NCBI RefSeq assembly: GCF_020099395.1
Contig: NZ_CP083590.1
Coordinates: 4,712,001-4,776,000, forward strand
Reading direction: 5' to 3'
DNA: 64,000 nt
From: Streptomyces mobaraensis
Lineage (GTDB): Bacteria; Actinomycetota; Actinomycetes; Streptomycetales; Streptomycetaceae
Part shown: in pieces, positions 34,123 through 44,677 of the stretch
Position numbering within the stretch: position 1 is the stretch's first letter
Layout of the letters: the number at the start of each line of letters is the position of its first letter
The notes under the pieces: generated by a model
What the model saw: only the letters and a program-made list of their open reading frames with translations
What the model was told of the DNA's origin: nothing
Database searches by the model: none
Program-made: the position numbers and the translations under genes

Positions 34123-34358
34123 TGTGCCCCGGTCCCTCCCCCAGAGGGGGTACCCCCACTTTCACCGTTTCTTGCGGGGGCGCTGCCCCCGCACCCCCGA
34201 AGCACCCTGCGGGCGCTGTCCTCAAACGCCGGACGGGCTGAAATCAGCCCGTGCGGCGCTTGAGCACGAGCGGCGAAGCCGCGATAAGGGGGTCCGGGGG
34301 CTTGCCCGGGAATCGGCGAAGGTGGGGGTACCCCCTCTGGGGGAGGGACCGGGGCACA
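34123..34358. repeat. Palindromic intergenic element, copy 1 (236 bp)
   Basis: Perfect 37-bp terminal inverted repeats (34123-34159 and 34322-34358) frame an interior with imperfect inner stems, including CGCCGGACGGGCTGA paired with a near-matching TCAGCCCGTGCGGCG. It sits exactly between convergent genes. The same outer arm and inner core recur at 50421-50635. Likely a mobile-origin or terminator-like repeat family of streptomycetes. Confidence 0.85.
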
Positions 34359-34360
34359 CC

Positions 34361-36095
<1,735 letters not shown>

Positions 36096-36127
36096 GCCCG
36101 GTTCCGCTCCGAGCCCACCCCCCACCC

Positions 36128-36161
36128 GGCGCGGTCCCGCCCTTCCCGGCGGGGCCGCGCC
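36128..36161 (+). terminator. Terminator after hppD
   Basis: GGCGCGGTCCCGCC and GGCGGGGCCGCGCC form a 14-bp stem (one G-T pair) with a 6-nt loop, 32 bp after the hppD stop. No U-tract follows, as is common in this GC-rich group. Confidence 0.65.
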
Positions 36162-36214
36162 GCGCCGCGTCACGCGATCTTCTCCGGGCCGCCGGGGGGT
36201 GGGAAGGTGAACAC

Positions 36215-37582
36215 ATGGGCGATCTGATCAGTCTCCTGCGCGAAGGACTCCCCGGGCACGCGGTCCTCACCGACCCCGACGTCACCGCCGCCTACGCCAA
36301 CGACATGGCGGGCTTCTGCCCGGCCGGCGCCCCCGCCGCCGTCGTCCTGCCGCGGACCGTGGAACAGGTGCGGCACGTGATGCGCACGGCGACCGCGCTC
36401 CGCGTCCCCGTCGTGCCGCAGGGCGCCCGCACCGGCCTGTCGGGCGCGGCGAACGCCGTCGACGGCTGCGTGGTGCTGTCGCTGGTCAAGATGGACCGGA
36501 TCCTGGAGATCGACCCGGTCGAGCGCATCGCCGTCGTCGAACCGGGCGTCGTCAACGCCGTGCTCTCCCGCGCCGTCCTGGAGCACGGGCTGTACTACCC
36601 GCCGGATCCGTCCAGCTGGGAGCAGTGCACCATCGGCGGCAACATCGGCACCGCGTCCGGCGGCCTGTGCTGCGTCAAGTACGGCGTCACCGCCGAGTAC
36701 GTGCTCGGCCTGGACGTCGTCCTCGCCGACGGCCGGCTGCTCACCACCGGCCGCCGCACCGCCAAGGGCGTGGCCGGCTACGACCTGACCCGGCTGTTCG
36801 TCGGCTCCGAGGGCAGCCTCGGCATCGTCGTCCGGGCCGTGCTCGCGCTCCGCCCGGCCCCGCCCGCGCAGCTCGCGCTGGCCGCCGAGTTCCCGTCCAC
36901 CGCCACGGCCTGCGAGGCCGTCCGCCGGATCATGGCGCGCGGGCACGCGCCGTCGCTGCTGGAGCTGATGGACCGCACCACCGTCCGGGCCGTCAACTCG
37001 CTGACCGGCATGGACCTTCCGGAGTCCACGGAGGCCCTGCTCCTCGCCGCCTTCGACACCCCCGACCCCCGCCCCGACCTCGCGGCCGTCGCGAAGGTGT
37101 GCACCGCCGCGGGGGCCACCGAGGTCGTCCCCGCCGACGATCCGGCCGAGTCCGAACTCCTGCTCCATGCCCGGCGCGTGGCGCTCCCCGCCCTGGAGGC
37201 GCTGAGCCCGGCCACCATGATCGACGACGTGTGCGTACCGCGCGGGCGCCTCGCCGCGTTCGTCGACGCCACCAGCGTCATCGCCGAGCGGCACGGCCTC
37301 ACCATCGGCGTCTGCGCCCACGCCGGCGACGGCAACACCCACCCCGTCGTCTGCTTCGACCCCGCCGATGAGGACCAGACGCGCCGCGCCCGGGAGTCGT
37401 TCGACGAGATCATGGCGCTCGGGCTGGCGCTCGGCGGCACGATCACCGGGGAGCACGGGGTGGGGCTGCTGAAGAAGGAGTGGCTGGCGCGGGAGGCCGG
37501 GCCGGTGGCGATGGAGATGCAGCGGGGGATCAAGGCGGTGTTCGATCCGCTGGGGATCCTCAATCCGGGCAAGGTGTTCTGA
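36215..37582 (+). CDS. FAD-binding oxidoreductase, GlcD/D-lactate dehydrogenase type
   Basis: 455 residues. The FAD_binding_4 domain (residues about 35-215) has PQGARTGLSGAANAVDGCVVLSL and EQCTIGGNIGTASGGLCCVKYG. The C-terminal FAD-linked oxidase domain ends GGTITGEHGVGLLKKEWLAREAG, the diagnostic GEHGxG block. It oxidises a 2-hydroxy acid such as glycolate or D-lactate; which one is not clear. ATG 36215 follows a GGGAAGGTG site. It stands between the hppD terminator and a palindromic terminator, so it is transcribed alone. Confidence 0.9.
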   Translation: MGDLISLLREGLPGHAVLTDPDVTAAYANDMAGFCPAGAPAAVVLPRTVEQVRHVMRTATALRVPVVPQGARTGLSGAANAVDGCVVLSLVKMDRILEIDPVERIAVVEPGVVNAVLSRAVLEHGLYYPPDPSSWEQCTIGGNIGTASGGLCCVKYGVTAEYVLGLDVVLADGRLLTTGRRTAKGVAGYDLTRLFVGSEGSLGIVVRAVLALRPAPPAQLALAAEFPSTATACEAVRRIMARGHAPSLLELMDRTTVRAVNSLTGMDLPESTEALLLAAFDTPDPRPDLAAVAKVCTAAGATEVVPADDPAESELLLHARRVALPALEALSPATMIDDVCVPRGRLAAFVDATSVIAERHGLTIGVCAHAGDGNTHPVVCFDPADEDQTRRARESFDEIMALGLALGGTITGEHGVGLLKKEWLAREAGPVAMEMQRGIKAVFDPLGILNPGKVF

Positions 37583-37602
37583 GGGGTACCACGGCGTTCC
37601 GG

Positions 37603-37638
37603 GGGGGTACGGGGGCCGGGCCCGGCCCCCGTACCCCC
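37603..37638. terminator. Bidirectional terminator (36-bp perfect palindrome)
   Basis: GGGGGTACGGGGGCCGGG followed directly by its exact reverse complement. It lies between the convergent FAD oxidoreductase and ssgG genes and would serve both. Confidence 0.75.
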
Positions 37639-37645
37639 GCTCCTC

Positions 37646-38062
37646 TCAGGCCCCCTGCGCCAGCAACTCCCGTAGCCCCTCGTCCAGTCCGAGCCGCTCC
37701 CGTTCCGCCCCCAGCGGCACCAGCCGCAGGGTGCCGGCCAGCCAGCCCGCCACCTCCTCGGCCGGCGCCTGGAGCAGCGCCTCCCCGTCCGGCGAGGTCA
37801 GCCCCACGCACACCACCGACCGCCCCCCGCTCCGCGCCGGCCACACACGGACGTCCCCCGTACCGCTGGCCCGCCGCAGCCCCTCCGTCAATAGCTCGCG
37901 CCCGAACGTCCAGTTGACGGGCTCGTCCGACGTCACATGGAAGGAGATCCGCACGGCGTACGGATCCTCCGCCCGGTAGTGCAGCCGCGCCGGTACCGGA
38001 ACGCGGTACTCCGGCGACAGCACCAGGTCGATCTCCAGGTCTCGCTCCACCACGGAATACAT
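37646..38062 (-). CDS. ssgG: SsgA-like sporulation/cell division protein
   Basis: 138 residues, the usual length of SsgA-like proteins, which occur in sporulating actinomycetes and steer septum placement and spore wall maturation. Family blocks: DPYAVRISFHVTSDEPVNWTFGRELLTEGL and GTGDVRVWPARSG, then SPDGEALLQAPAEEV. ATG 38062 (MYSVVERDLEIDLVL) follows a GGAGCGAGAGGG stretch. The symbol rests on location near hppD, where I recall ssgG in S. coelicolor; the family itself is certain but the paralogue is less so. Confidence 0.85.
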   Translation of the reverse strand: MYSVVERDLEIDLVLSPEYRVPVPARLHYRAEDPYAVRISFHVTSDEPVNWTFGRELLTEGLRRASGTGDVRVWPARSGGRSVVCVGLTSPDGEALLQAPAEEVAGWLAGTLRLVPLGAERERLGLDEGLRELLAQGA

Positions 38063-38460
38063 GAAGTGCGCCCTCTCGCTCCGTTCCAGTGCCCGGTGCG
38101 CGGTCTCTCGCGAACCGGGTCCGCACAGAACAGAGCGGACCGGCCCCGGGTCATGACGCGACTTCGCACCGCCTCCTCGCCTGCTCGCGCGTCTCACCCT
38201 CCACACCACCCGCGTGCGGCATCGCGTGGTGTTCCCGGTCGCACGTGTGAGTGGTTCCGTCGGCAACGCATCCCACGGAGGAATGCCGTCTGGTAGACCT
38301 GTTGGCCGCGCCCCGGGTTGTCTTTTGCGCATAGATGTCACAGGGAAACGCGTCCGCGGTCGCGGGCACGGGCACCGGAGCGGTACACAGGACACCACGC
38401 CAGTGCGGCAGACTTCCTGACATCCCAGCACGGCCGAACAGATACGGGACACCGGAGACC
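38063..38460. other. Intergenic region between ssgG and RDD gene
   Basis: 398 bp, divergent promoters. No ORF with coding character. There is an AT-richer patch (TTGTCTTTTGCGCATAGAT, about 38318-38336) that could hold a rightward promoter, and GGAGACC just before the RDD start. Confidence 0.4.
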
Positions 38461-40212
38461 ATGAGCGCACCCATCCCGGGATCCGCCGGCAGCAGCCCCG
38501 GCGCCGGCTTCTACCCGGACCCGTCCATCCCCGGCTACATCCGCTACTGGAGCGGCACCGCCTGGGTCCCCGGGACGAGCCGGCCCGCGCCCGCCGACGG
38601 CGAGCCGCTGCCGGCGCCGCCGCCCGGTCTGCCCGTGCCGCCGCCGGCCGTTCCGCAGGGCCCCACGCCGCCCGCGCGGCAGGGCCCGGGCCCGTCCACG
38701 CCGCGGCGGACCGGCGCCGCCTCGTCGAACGAGACGGGGCCGGTGTTCCTGGACGAGGAGCCGGTGGCGGGAGCCGTCGACGGTGTCCGTGAGGAGCGCG
38801 ACCCTTGGGACGCCGGGAGCGGCCGGGCGGCCGGGCGCGCCGGCGGGAACGGCTATGGGGACGGGTACGGGGACGGGTACGAGCGGGGGTACGGCGGTGG
38901 GGCCGTCTCGGGGGCTCCGGCGGCCTCGCCGTCCGGAGTGTCCGGAGTGTCTGGGGCTCCCGGAGCGTCCGGGGTGCCCGGCGGCTGGGGCGGGGACGGG
39001 CCCGTGGCGGAGCGATCCGTTCCGGGCGGCCGTGACCCGCGGCTGCCGGATGCCGCGGGGCCGCGGGGCGGCCAGGGGACCGTCGACCTCGGCGGACGGT
39101 CCGCCCCGGCGACGCCGCAGGGCGGCGGGGAGGCGTGGCACCGGGAGCCGGACGCGACGCCCCGGCCGGTGACGGCGCGGCCGCTCCCGCAGCAGGCCCA
39201 GGACCCCGTGCGGGGCCGGCCTCCGGCTGCGGCCGGACAGCAGGGGCAGGCGCAGGCGCAGGCACACGGGCAGGCGCAGGGCGTTCCGGGCCAGTCGCCC
39301 TACGGCGGCTGGACTCCGCAGCCGCAGCATTCGCAGCAGCCTCAACAGTCCCAGCAGCCTCTGCATCAGCCGCAGCCCCAGCCCGCCCCCCAGCGCCAAT
39401 CGCAACCGCAGCAGCCGCACCAGCCCCAGCAGGCCGCCCACCAGGCGCCCCCGCAGCGACAGCCGCATCCGCAATCACCACCGCAAGCGCAGCCGCAGGC
39501 CCAGTCCCTGCCCGTGCAGCAGTCGGCCGCCGCCGCCCCGCACCCGGCGTCCGCGCGGCAGGCGGCTCCCGCTACCCCGCAGCCCGCGCCCGCCCCCCAG
39601 CCGGCCTCCGCCGCGCAGCCCCTCCCCGCTCAGCAGCAGGCCGCGGCCGCCCCGCAGGCGGCGGCCCCCGCGCCGTGGAAGCCGCCGACGGAGAACCCGT
39701 TCCTGCTGGCCGCCCGGCAGGAGGGCCGTCCGGCGGGGCTCGGGCGGCGCCTCGCGGCCCGGCTGATCGACACGGTCGTGCTCGGCGGAGCCGTCGCCGC
39801 CGTCGCGGTGCCGCTCTGGGCCAGGGCCGTGAGCCACATCGACGAGAAGGTGGACCGGGCCAAGCGCTCCGGCGAGACCGTCACCGTCTGGCTGCTCGAC
39901 GGCACCACCGGCACGTACCTCGCGATCGTCCTCGCCGCCCTGCTGCTCGGCGGCGTGCTCTACGAGGTCCTGCCGACCGCCACCTGGGGGCGCACACCGG
40001 GCAAGAAGCTCTGCGGGGTGCGGGTCCTGGACATCGAGTCGCACGACACCCCGTCGTTCGCCGCCGCGCTGCGCCGCTGGCTGGTGTACAGCCTGCTGGG
40101 GGTGGTGGCCGTCGGGGTGCTCAACGCGGTGTGGTGCCTGTTCGACCGCCCCTGGCGGCAGTGCTGGCACGACAAGGCGGCCCGCACCTTCGTCGCGTCG
40201 GGCCGCGGCTGA
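38461..40212 (+). CDS. RDD-family membrane protein with long Pro/Gln-rich N-terminus
   Basis: 583 residues. Residues about 18-45 form a small Trp-rich domain of DUF2510 type (FYPDPSIPGYIRYWSGTAWV). Then about 380 residues are low-complexity: Pro/Gly-rich first, then Gln/Pro/Ala-rich (QQPQQSQQPLHQPQPQP, about 285-370). The RDD domain (about 420-575, three hydrophobic helices) begins GLGRRLAARLIDTVVLGGAVAA and includes TPGKKLCGVRVLD. It is a membrane protein of unknown transport or scaffold role. A second RDD gene follows 73 bp downstream. Confidence 0.87.
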   Translation: MSAPIPGSAGSSPGAGFYPDPSIPGYIRYWSGTAWVPGTSRPAPADGEPLPAPPPGLPVPPPAVPQGPTPPARQGPGPSTPRRTGAASSNETGPVFLDEEPVAGAVDGVREERDPWDAGSGRAAGRAGGNGYGDGYGDGYERGYGGGAVSGAPAASPSGVSGVSGAPGASGVPGGWGGDGPVAERSVPGGRDPRLPDAAGPRGGQGTVDLGGRSAPATPQGGGEAWHREPDATPRPVTARPLPQQAQDPVRGRPPAAAGQQGQAQAQAHGQAQGVPGQSPYGGWTPQPQHSQQPQQSQQPLHQPQPQPAPQRQSQPQQPHQPQQAAHQAPPQRQPHPQSPPQAQPQAQSLPVQQSAAAAPHPASARQAAPATPQPAPAPQPASAAQPLPAQQQAAAAPQAAAPAPWKPPTENPFLLAARQEGRPAGLGRRLAARLIDTVVLGGAVAAVAVPLWARAVSHIDEKVDRAKRSGETVTVWLLDGTTGTYLAIVLAALLLGGVLYEVLPTATWGRTPGKKLCGVRVLDIESHDTPSFAAALRRWLVYSLLGVVAVGVLNAVWCLFDRPWRQCWHDKAARTFVASGRG

Positions 40213-40285
40213 CCGCCGGGCCGGGGGCAACTCGAACGGCATACGGTCGGATGCGGCGGCCCGTGCTCCGGGGTGTACTCGGGCC

Positions 40286-40972
40286 ATGAGCACGGACCAG
40301 CCGCAGGACGACGACCCGTTCGGCAAGAAGCCGCCGGAGGACCTTCCGCCGTACGGCGGAGCACCCGGCGGCGGCCCGCCCGCCGGCGGCCCCTACGGGG
40401 GCGGCCAGTACGGACCCGGGCCCGGCCCCGGCCCCGGCGGCCCCTACGGCGCCGGGGGACCGCCCCCGCACGGCGGTCCGGGCAACCCCTACGGGGACGG
40501 GTTCGGCGCGGCGGACCCGCTGGCGGGCATGCCGCCGCTCGCGAGCCGCTTCAAACGGCTGCTGGCCCGGATCATCGACTTCCTGATCGTCTTCGTCCCG
40601 GTCAGCCTGGTCTACTCGGCGTTCGTCTGGGACCACTGGGACCCGTCCCAGGACAACACCAAGAACACAGGCCTCAGCGTCCTCGTCGCGATCGTCTACT
40701 TCCTCTACGAGGGCCTGATGCTGACGGCCCGTGGACAGACGGTCGGCAAGATGGCGATGGGCATCCGCGTGGCGATGCTGGAGAACGGCGCCGTGCCCCG
40801 GAACGCGCCGGGCTGGATCCGCGCCGCCGTCTACTGCCTGCCGTGGGTCGTGCCCTGCTGCGGACCGCTGTTCTGGCTGGTCAACGTCGTCTGGTGTGCC
40901 TGGGACAAGCCGTATCAGCAGTGCATCCACGACAAGGCGGCCAAGACCGTGGTGGTCTCAGCCGTGCAGTGA
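40286..40972 (+). CDS. RDD-family membrane protein
   Basis: 228 residues. A Gly/Pro-rich cytoplasmic N-terminus (residues 1-70, PYGGGQYGPGPGPGPG) and an RDD domain with three or four helices (ASRFKRLLARIIDFLIVFVPVSLVYS, then GQTVGKMAMGIRVAMLENG). The final segment, WCAWDKPYQQCIHDKAAKTVVV, closely follows the end of the upstream RDD protein, so the two are paralogues in tandem. Its 3' end overlaps the convergent small gene by 15 bp. Confidence 0.9.
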   Translation: MSTDQPQDDDPFGKKPPEDLPPYGGAPGGGPPAGGPYGGGQYGPGPGPGPGGPYGAGGPPPHGGPGNPYGDGFGAADPLAGMPPLASRFKRLLARIIDFLIVFVPVSLVYSAFVWDHWDPSQDNTKNTGLSVLVAIVYFLYEGLMLTARGQTVGKMAMGIRVAMLENGAVPRNAPGWIRAAVYCLPWVVPCCGPLFWLVNVVWCAWDKPYQQCIHDKAAKTVVVSAVQ

Positions 40973-41263
40973 GTGCTCGCTCACCCGGTCGCCGAGTCGG
41001 CCACCCAGCCGCTCGCCCCCGCGCGCGCCCGCCGGCCGCGCCCGGGCGGGCCGGCGCACGGGGGGCTCCACCGCCCCCGCCCGTGGGCTCCGGCGCGCGC
41101 CGGGCACCAGCGCGGCCACGAGCAGGCCGAGTGCCAGCGCGCCCAGGGCGACGACGGCGATCCCGACGCCCGAACTCGTCCGTGACAGCAGCAGCATGAG
41201 GAGGGTCGAGAGAACAACGGTGGCCGAGCCGTAAACGATCTGTGCTGACGTCGGACGCGGCAT
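40958..41263 (-). CDS. Small two-helix membrane protein
   Basis: 101 residues: MPRPTSAQIVYGSATVVLSTLLMLLLSRT (first helix) and GIAVVALGALALGLLVAALVP (second helix), then an Arg/Pro/Gly-rich cytoplasmic tail. Unrecognised function; the membrane part looks well kept. It is tail-to-tail with the RDD gene, overlapping it by 15 bp. Start ATG 41263; a GA-rich region precedes it in its own direction. Confidence 0.65.
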   Translation of the reverse strand: MPRPTSAQIVYGSATVVLSTLLMLLLSRTSSGVGIAVVALGALALGLLVAALVPGARRSPRAGAVEPPVRRPARARPAGARGGERLGGRLGDRVSEHSLHG

Positions 41264-41689
41264 GACGGAATCCGTCCTCGGGGGGGGGATGGTGGGGTGC
41301 AGAGCCGACAGGTACGTACCGCAAAAAGACTCTACGGTCCTGTCTGCCCTAGGGGAACGGCCGGTAAGCACGCCCTTGCCCACCGTCCCGAGGCGTGAGA
41401 GGCGCGGGGCGTGGCCGATCCGCCCGGGTGGTGGGCCGAACGCGCCCGCGTACCCGCCCTCGGCAGGCGCCCCCACTACTGACAGCCGCCCCCCCGGCCG
41501 GCCGGAGGAGGCGCCGGGCGGTGGTCTCCCTGGAGCCGCAAGATCATCCGTGCTGCGGGTGAACCCCCAGGTCAGAGTCGTTTTTCCGGATTTCCCTGGC
41601 GGGTCGCGGCCGATGGGGGTTGGATGCGGTGGTGACGGTCCCTTGTTGACACGGGGGCCGACCCGGAGGCTCCACGGAGGGTGATGCGG
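41264..41689. other. Intergenic region with no supported gene
   Basis: 426 bp, divergent. It has an AT-richer stretch (GCAAAAAGACTCTAC, about 41320-41334) that may belong to the leftward promoter of the small membrane gene. The right part ends in CGGAGG, the ribosome site of the gene at 41690. Confidence 0.4.
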
Positions 41690-42019
41690 ATGGCCGGCGG
41701 CGGATTCGTCAAGCTCCCGGACGGCAGTGTGGTCGTCGCCCTGTCCCTGCCCAGCCCGCCCGGCGGCGAGGCGCGGCCGGGGTCGCGGGTACGGGTCCTG
41801 GTGCACGCCGCGAACCGTCAGCGGGCGCTGACCCGGGTACGGAATCTCGGCCTCCGGGCGGTCTTCCTCCGCGGGAACAGCGAACCGCCGAGCCCGGACG
41901 AGGTGAGCGCCGCGCTGCACCACCCGGACGGGCTGGTGTGGCGGTCGGCGCCGGAGGACGAGACGGAGTGGTGGCATCCGATAGCGCGGCTGCTCCGCCG
42001 CCCGGCGGGAGCAGCCTGA
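41690..42019 (+). CDS. Conserved small protein, 109 aa, unknown
   Basis: MAGGGFVKLPDGSVVVALSLPSPPGG opens a compact, soluble protein with a beta strand-helix pattern (VRVLVHAANRQRALTRVRNLGLRAVFLRG) and an aromatic end (WWHPIARLLRR). ATG 41690 is chosen over ATG 41684 and GTG 41681 because CGGAGG then lies 9 nt upstream. Family not recognised. It is convergent with pncA, 25 bp apart. Confidence 0.7.
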   Translation: MAGGGFVKLPDGSVVVALSLPSPPGGEARPGSRVRVLVHAANRQRALTRVRNLGLRAVFLRGNSEPPSPDEVSAALHHPDGLVWRSAPEDETEWWHPIARLLRRPAGAA

Positions 42020-42044
42020 GGCCCCGGGAGGGGGCTCGGCGCGG

Positions 42045-42632
42045 TCAGCCCACCACGGGCTTGCCCATCAGCTCCACGCCCGCCCCGCGCAGCTCCTCCA
42101 GGGCGGTGTCGACGGTCTCCCGGGCCACGCCCGCCGTCAGGTCCAGCAGGACGGTCGTGGCGAACCCCTGCCGGCGGGCGTCCAGCGCGGTCGCCCGGAC
42201 GCAGTGGTCGGTGGCGATGCCGACCACGTCGACCTCCGCCACGTCCCGGGCGTGCAGCCAGTCGGCGAGGCCGGTCCCGTTCTCGTCCGCGCCCTGGAAG
42301 GCGCTGTAGCCGGCCGCGTAGGCGCCCTTGTCGAACACCGCGCCGATCGCGCCCGAGGCGATGGCGGGCGCCAGGTTGGGGTGGAAGCCGCTGCCCTCGG
42401 TGCCGGCCACGCAGTGGACGGGCCACGAGTCGACGTAGTCCGGGTGCTCCGAGAAGTGGTCTCCGGGGTCGATGTGCATGTCGCGGGAGGCGACGATGTG
42501 GGCGTAACCGGCGGTGGCCTCGCCCACCAGGTCGGTTATCGCCGCCGCCACGTCGGCGCCGCCGGCCACCGCGAGGGCGCCGCCCTCGCAGAAGTCGTTC
42601 TGCACGTCGACGATGATCAGTGCACGGTTCAT
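42045..42632 (-). CDS. pncA: Nicotinamidase / isochorismatase-fold hydrolase
   Basis: 195 residues. It hydrolyses nicotinamide to nicotinic acid. Active-site pieces: Asp9 (LIIVDVQNDF), the metal-site region SRDMHIDPGDHFSEH, the Lys in FDKGAY, and the nucleophile Cys in GIATDHCVRATALDA with the preceding cis-peptide. Start ATG 42632 has AAAGGATC upstream. pncB lies 244 bp upstream in the same direction, so the two encode consecutive steps of NAD salvage. Confidence 0.92.
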   Translation of the reverse strand: MNRALIIVDVQNDFCEGGALAVAGGADVAAAITDLVGEATAGYAHIVASRDMHIDPGDHFSEHPDYVDSWPVHCVAGTEGSGFHPNLAPAIASGAIGAVFDKGAYAAGYSAFQGADENGTGLADWLHARDVAEVDVVGIATDHCVRATALDARRQGFATTVLLDLTAGVARETVDTALEELRGAGVELMGKPVVG

Positions 42633-42876
42633 GGCGCTTGATCCTTTACGGAAGGGCCCTCGGCCGACGGTGCGGAAGACGCTACGGATTCGACTGCTTC
42701 GCTCCGGCCGCGACCCGGGACCGCGGCGGCCGCGACGCTGTTCGACTCTCTGTGACCGAGGGTAGTGAGTCCCCTGGGACGGGGGGAGGGGCACAGGGGG
42801 CGGTCGGAGGTACGCCGACGGTGCGTCGGTGAACGGCCCGGCCCCGGAGAAGGCGGCCTTGCCCCCGAGGAGCGGT

Positions 42877-44205
42877 TCAGAGGTACTCCGTGGGCAGCAC
42901 CGGCTCGCCCTTCGACAGCTGCGTGGCGGAGAGCGGCAGTCCGCCGCGGGCGGCGGTGTGCCGGTCCCGGGCCGCGTCCAGCGGCTCCCGGGCGACGACC
43001 TCGCCGCCCCGGACGAGCTCGACGAGCAGCTGCCGCTCCGCCAGCTCCTCCGGCACCGGCCCGGTGCCGACGACCTCGGCCTCCGCGACGCCGTCCGCGT
43101 CGGTGCGCCGGGCGGCCCACTTGCGTCCGCCCAGGGACATCTTGCCGCCCATCGACTTCTTGGCGACCGGCCGCAGCGGGGCGTCCGGCTCCGCCGTGTC
43201 CGCGCGGGCGACCAGCTTGTAGACCATCGAGCAGGTGGGGTGGCCGCTCCCGGTCACCAGCTGGGTGCCGACGCCGTAGGCGTCCACGGGGGCGGCGGCC
43301 AGCGAGGCGATGGCGTACTCGTCCAGGTCGCTGGTCACGACGATCTTCGTCTTGTGGGCGCCCAGGTCGTCGAGCTGCTGGCGCACCCGGTGGGCGAGCA
43401 GCAGCAGGTCGCCGGAGTCGATGCGGACGGCGCCGAGCTCGGGGCCGGCGATCTCGACGGCCATCCGGACCGCCTCCGTCACGTCGTAGGTGTCGACGAG
43501 CAGCGTGGTGCCGCCGCCCAGCGAGTCGACCTGGGCGCGGAACGCGTCGCGCTCGCTGTCGTGCAGCAGGGTGAACGCGTGCGCGCTGGTGCCGACGGTC
43601 GGGATGTTGTAGCGGAAGCCGGCGGCGAGGTCGGAGGTGGTGGCGAAGCCGCCCACGTAGGCCGCGCGGGCCGCGGCGACGGCGGCCAGTTCGTGGGTGC
43701 GCCGGGCGCCCATCTCGATCAGCGGCCGGCCGCCGGCCGCGACGGCCATCCGGGAGGCCGCGGCGGCCACCGCGGAGTCGTGGTTGAGGATGGAGAGGAT
43801 CACCGTCTCCAGCAGCACGCACTCGGCGAAGGTGCCCTCCACCCGCATGACCGGCGAGCCGGGGAAGTAGACCTCGCCCTCGGGGTAGCCCCAGATGTCG
43901 CCGCGGAAGCGGTAGCCGGACAGCCAGTCCAGGGTCGGGGCGTCCACGATGCCGCGGTCGGCGAGGAACTCCAGAACGCCGGGGTCGAAGCGGAAGTTCT
44001 CGACGGCGTCCAGGACCCGGCCGGTGCCCGCGACCACGCCGTACCGGCGGCCCTCGGGCAGCCGCCGGGTGAAGACCTCGAACACCGAGCGCCGGCCGGC
44101 CGTCCCGGCGCGCAGCGCGGCCTGCACCATCGTGAGTTCGTACCGGTCGGTGAAGAGCGCCGTCGACGGCACAGCCACCGGCAGCCCCAGGTCCGCAGCG
44201 TTCAC
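42877..44205 (-). CDS. pncB: Nicotinate phosphoribosyltransferase
   Basis: 442 residues. It joins nicotinic acid to PRPP, giving nicotinate mononucleotide. Signatures: [14 protein letters not shown] near the N-terminus, [18 protein letters not shown], the phosphohistidine-region-like [12 protein letters not shown], and the PRPP/phosphate site [17 protein letters not shown]. The protein is cytoplasmic. ATG 44205 gives [20 protein letters not shown]. It is divergent from clpS across 170 bp, where an inverted repeat (44260-44274) could be an operator. Confidence 0.95.
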   Translation of the reverse strand: MNAADLGLPVAVPSTALFTDRYELTMVQAALRAGTAGRRSVFEVFTRRLPEGRRYGVVAGTGRVLDAVENFRFDPGVLEFLADRGIVDAPTLDWLSGYRFRGDIWGYPEGEVYFPGSPVMRVEGTFAECVLLETVILSILNHDSAVAAAASRMAVAAGGRPLIEMGARRTHELAAVAAARAAYVGGFATTSDLAAGFRYNIPTVGTSAHAFTLLHDSERDAFRAQVDSLGGGTTLLVDTYDVTEAVRMAVEIAGPELGAVRIDSGDLLLLAHRVRQQLDDLGAHKTKIVVTSDLDEYAIASLAAAPVDAYGVGTQLVTGSGHPTCSMVYKLVARADTAEPDAPLRPVAKKSMGGKMSLGGRKWAARRTDADGVAEAEVVGTGPVPEELAERQLLVELVRGGEVVAREPLDAARDRHTAARGGLPLSATQLSKGEPVLPTEYL

Positions 44206-44259
44206 TTGGCCCTACCTCGCATTCCCGTTCTGGCGTCGACCGGATGCTACCGCGAATAC

Positions 44260-44274
44260 TCGTCAGAGTGACGA
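44260..44274. promoter_or_regulatory. Inverted repeat between pncB and clpS
   Basis: TCGTCA-GAG-TGACGA, perfect 6-bp arms and a 3-bp centre, 55 bp before pncB in an AT-richer patch. Candidate operator for NAD-salvage control; the regulator is unknown. Confidence 0.4.
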
Positions 44275-44374
44275 TTTCGGGGGGCCGTTTGTGCGCCTGG
44301 GGCCGCGAAGTGGCAGCATGGGAGGTGCGTATGGACCGCCGTGTCCCGACGGAGAAGCGAGGCGTGGAGCGGGC

Positions 44375-44677
44375 GTGAGTGTGGCACCTGTCGAGATCGA
44401 ACGTCCGGAGACGGGCGAATCCCCCTTCGCCGTGGCCGAACCCGACGTTCCGTGGGTCACCCTCGTCCATAACGACCCCGTGAACCTCATGAGCTACGTG
44501 ACCTACGTCTTCCAGGCGTACTTCGGCTACTCCAAGGACAAGGCCCGCAAACTGATGCTCGACGTCCATCACAAGGGCCGTGCCACGGTCTCCAGCGGAT
44601 CGCGCGAGGAGATGGAGCGCGACGTGCAGGCGATGCACGGCTACGGCCTGTGGGCGACCCTCTCGCAGGACCGCTGA
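44375..44677 (+). CDS. clpS: ATP-dependent Clp protease adaptor ClpS
   Basis: 100 residues. ClpS delivers N-degron substrates to ClpC/ClpA. Signature: [21 protein letters not shown] (the NDP motif that binds the N-terminal residue), then [20 protein letters not shown] 44375 has GGAG 5 nt upstream; GTG 44381 is the alternative. The stop overlaps the DUF2017 ATG by one base (TGATG), the usual actinobacterial pairing. Confidence 0.95.
   Translation: MSVAPVEIERPETGESPFAVAEPDVPWVTLVHNDPVNLMSYVTYVFQAYFGYSKDKARKLMLDVHHKGRATVSSGSREEMERDVQAMHGYGLWATLSQDR

Noticed and set aside
38300-38330. TGGTAGACC near 38309 as a dre site
   Set aside because: The half-sites are three bases too close for DasR and no GlcNAc gene is adjacent.
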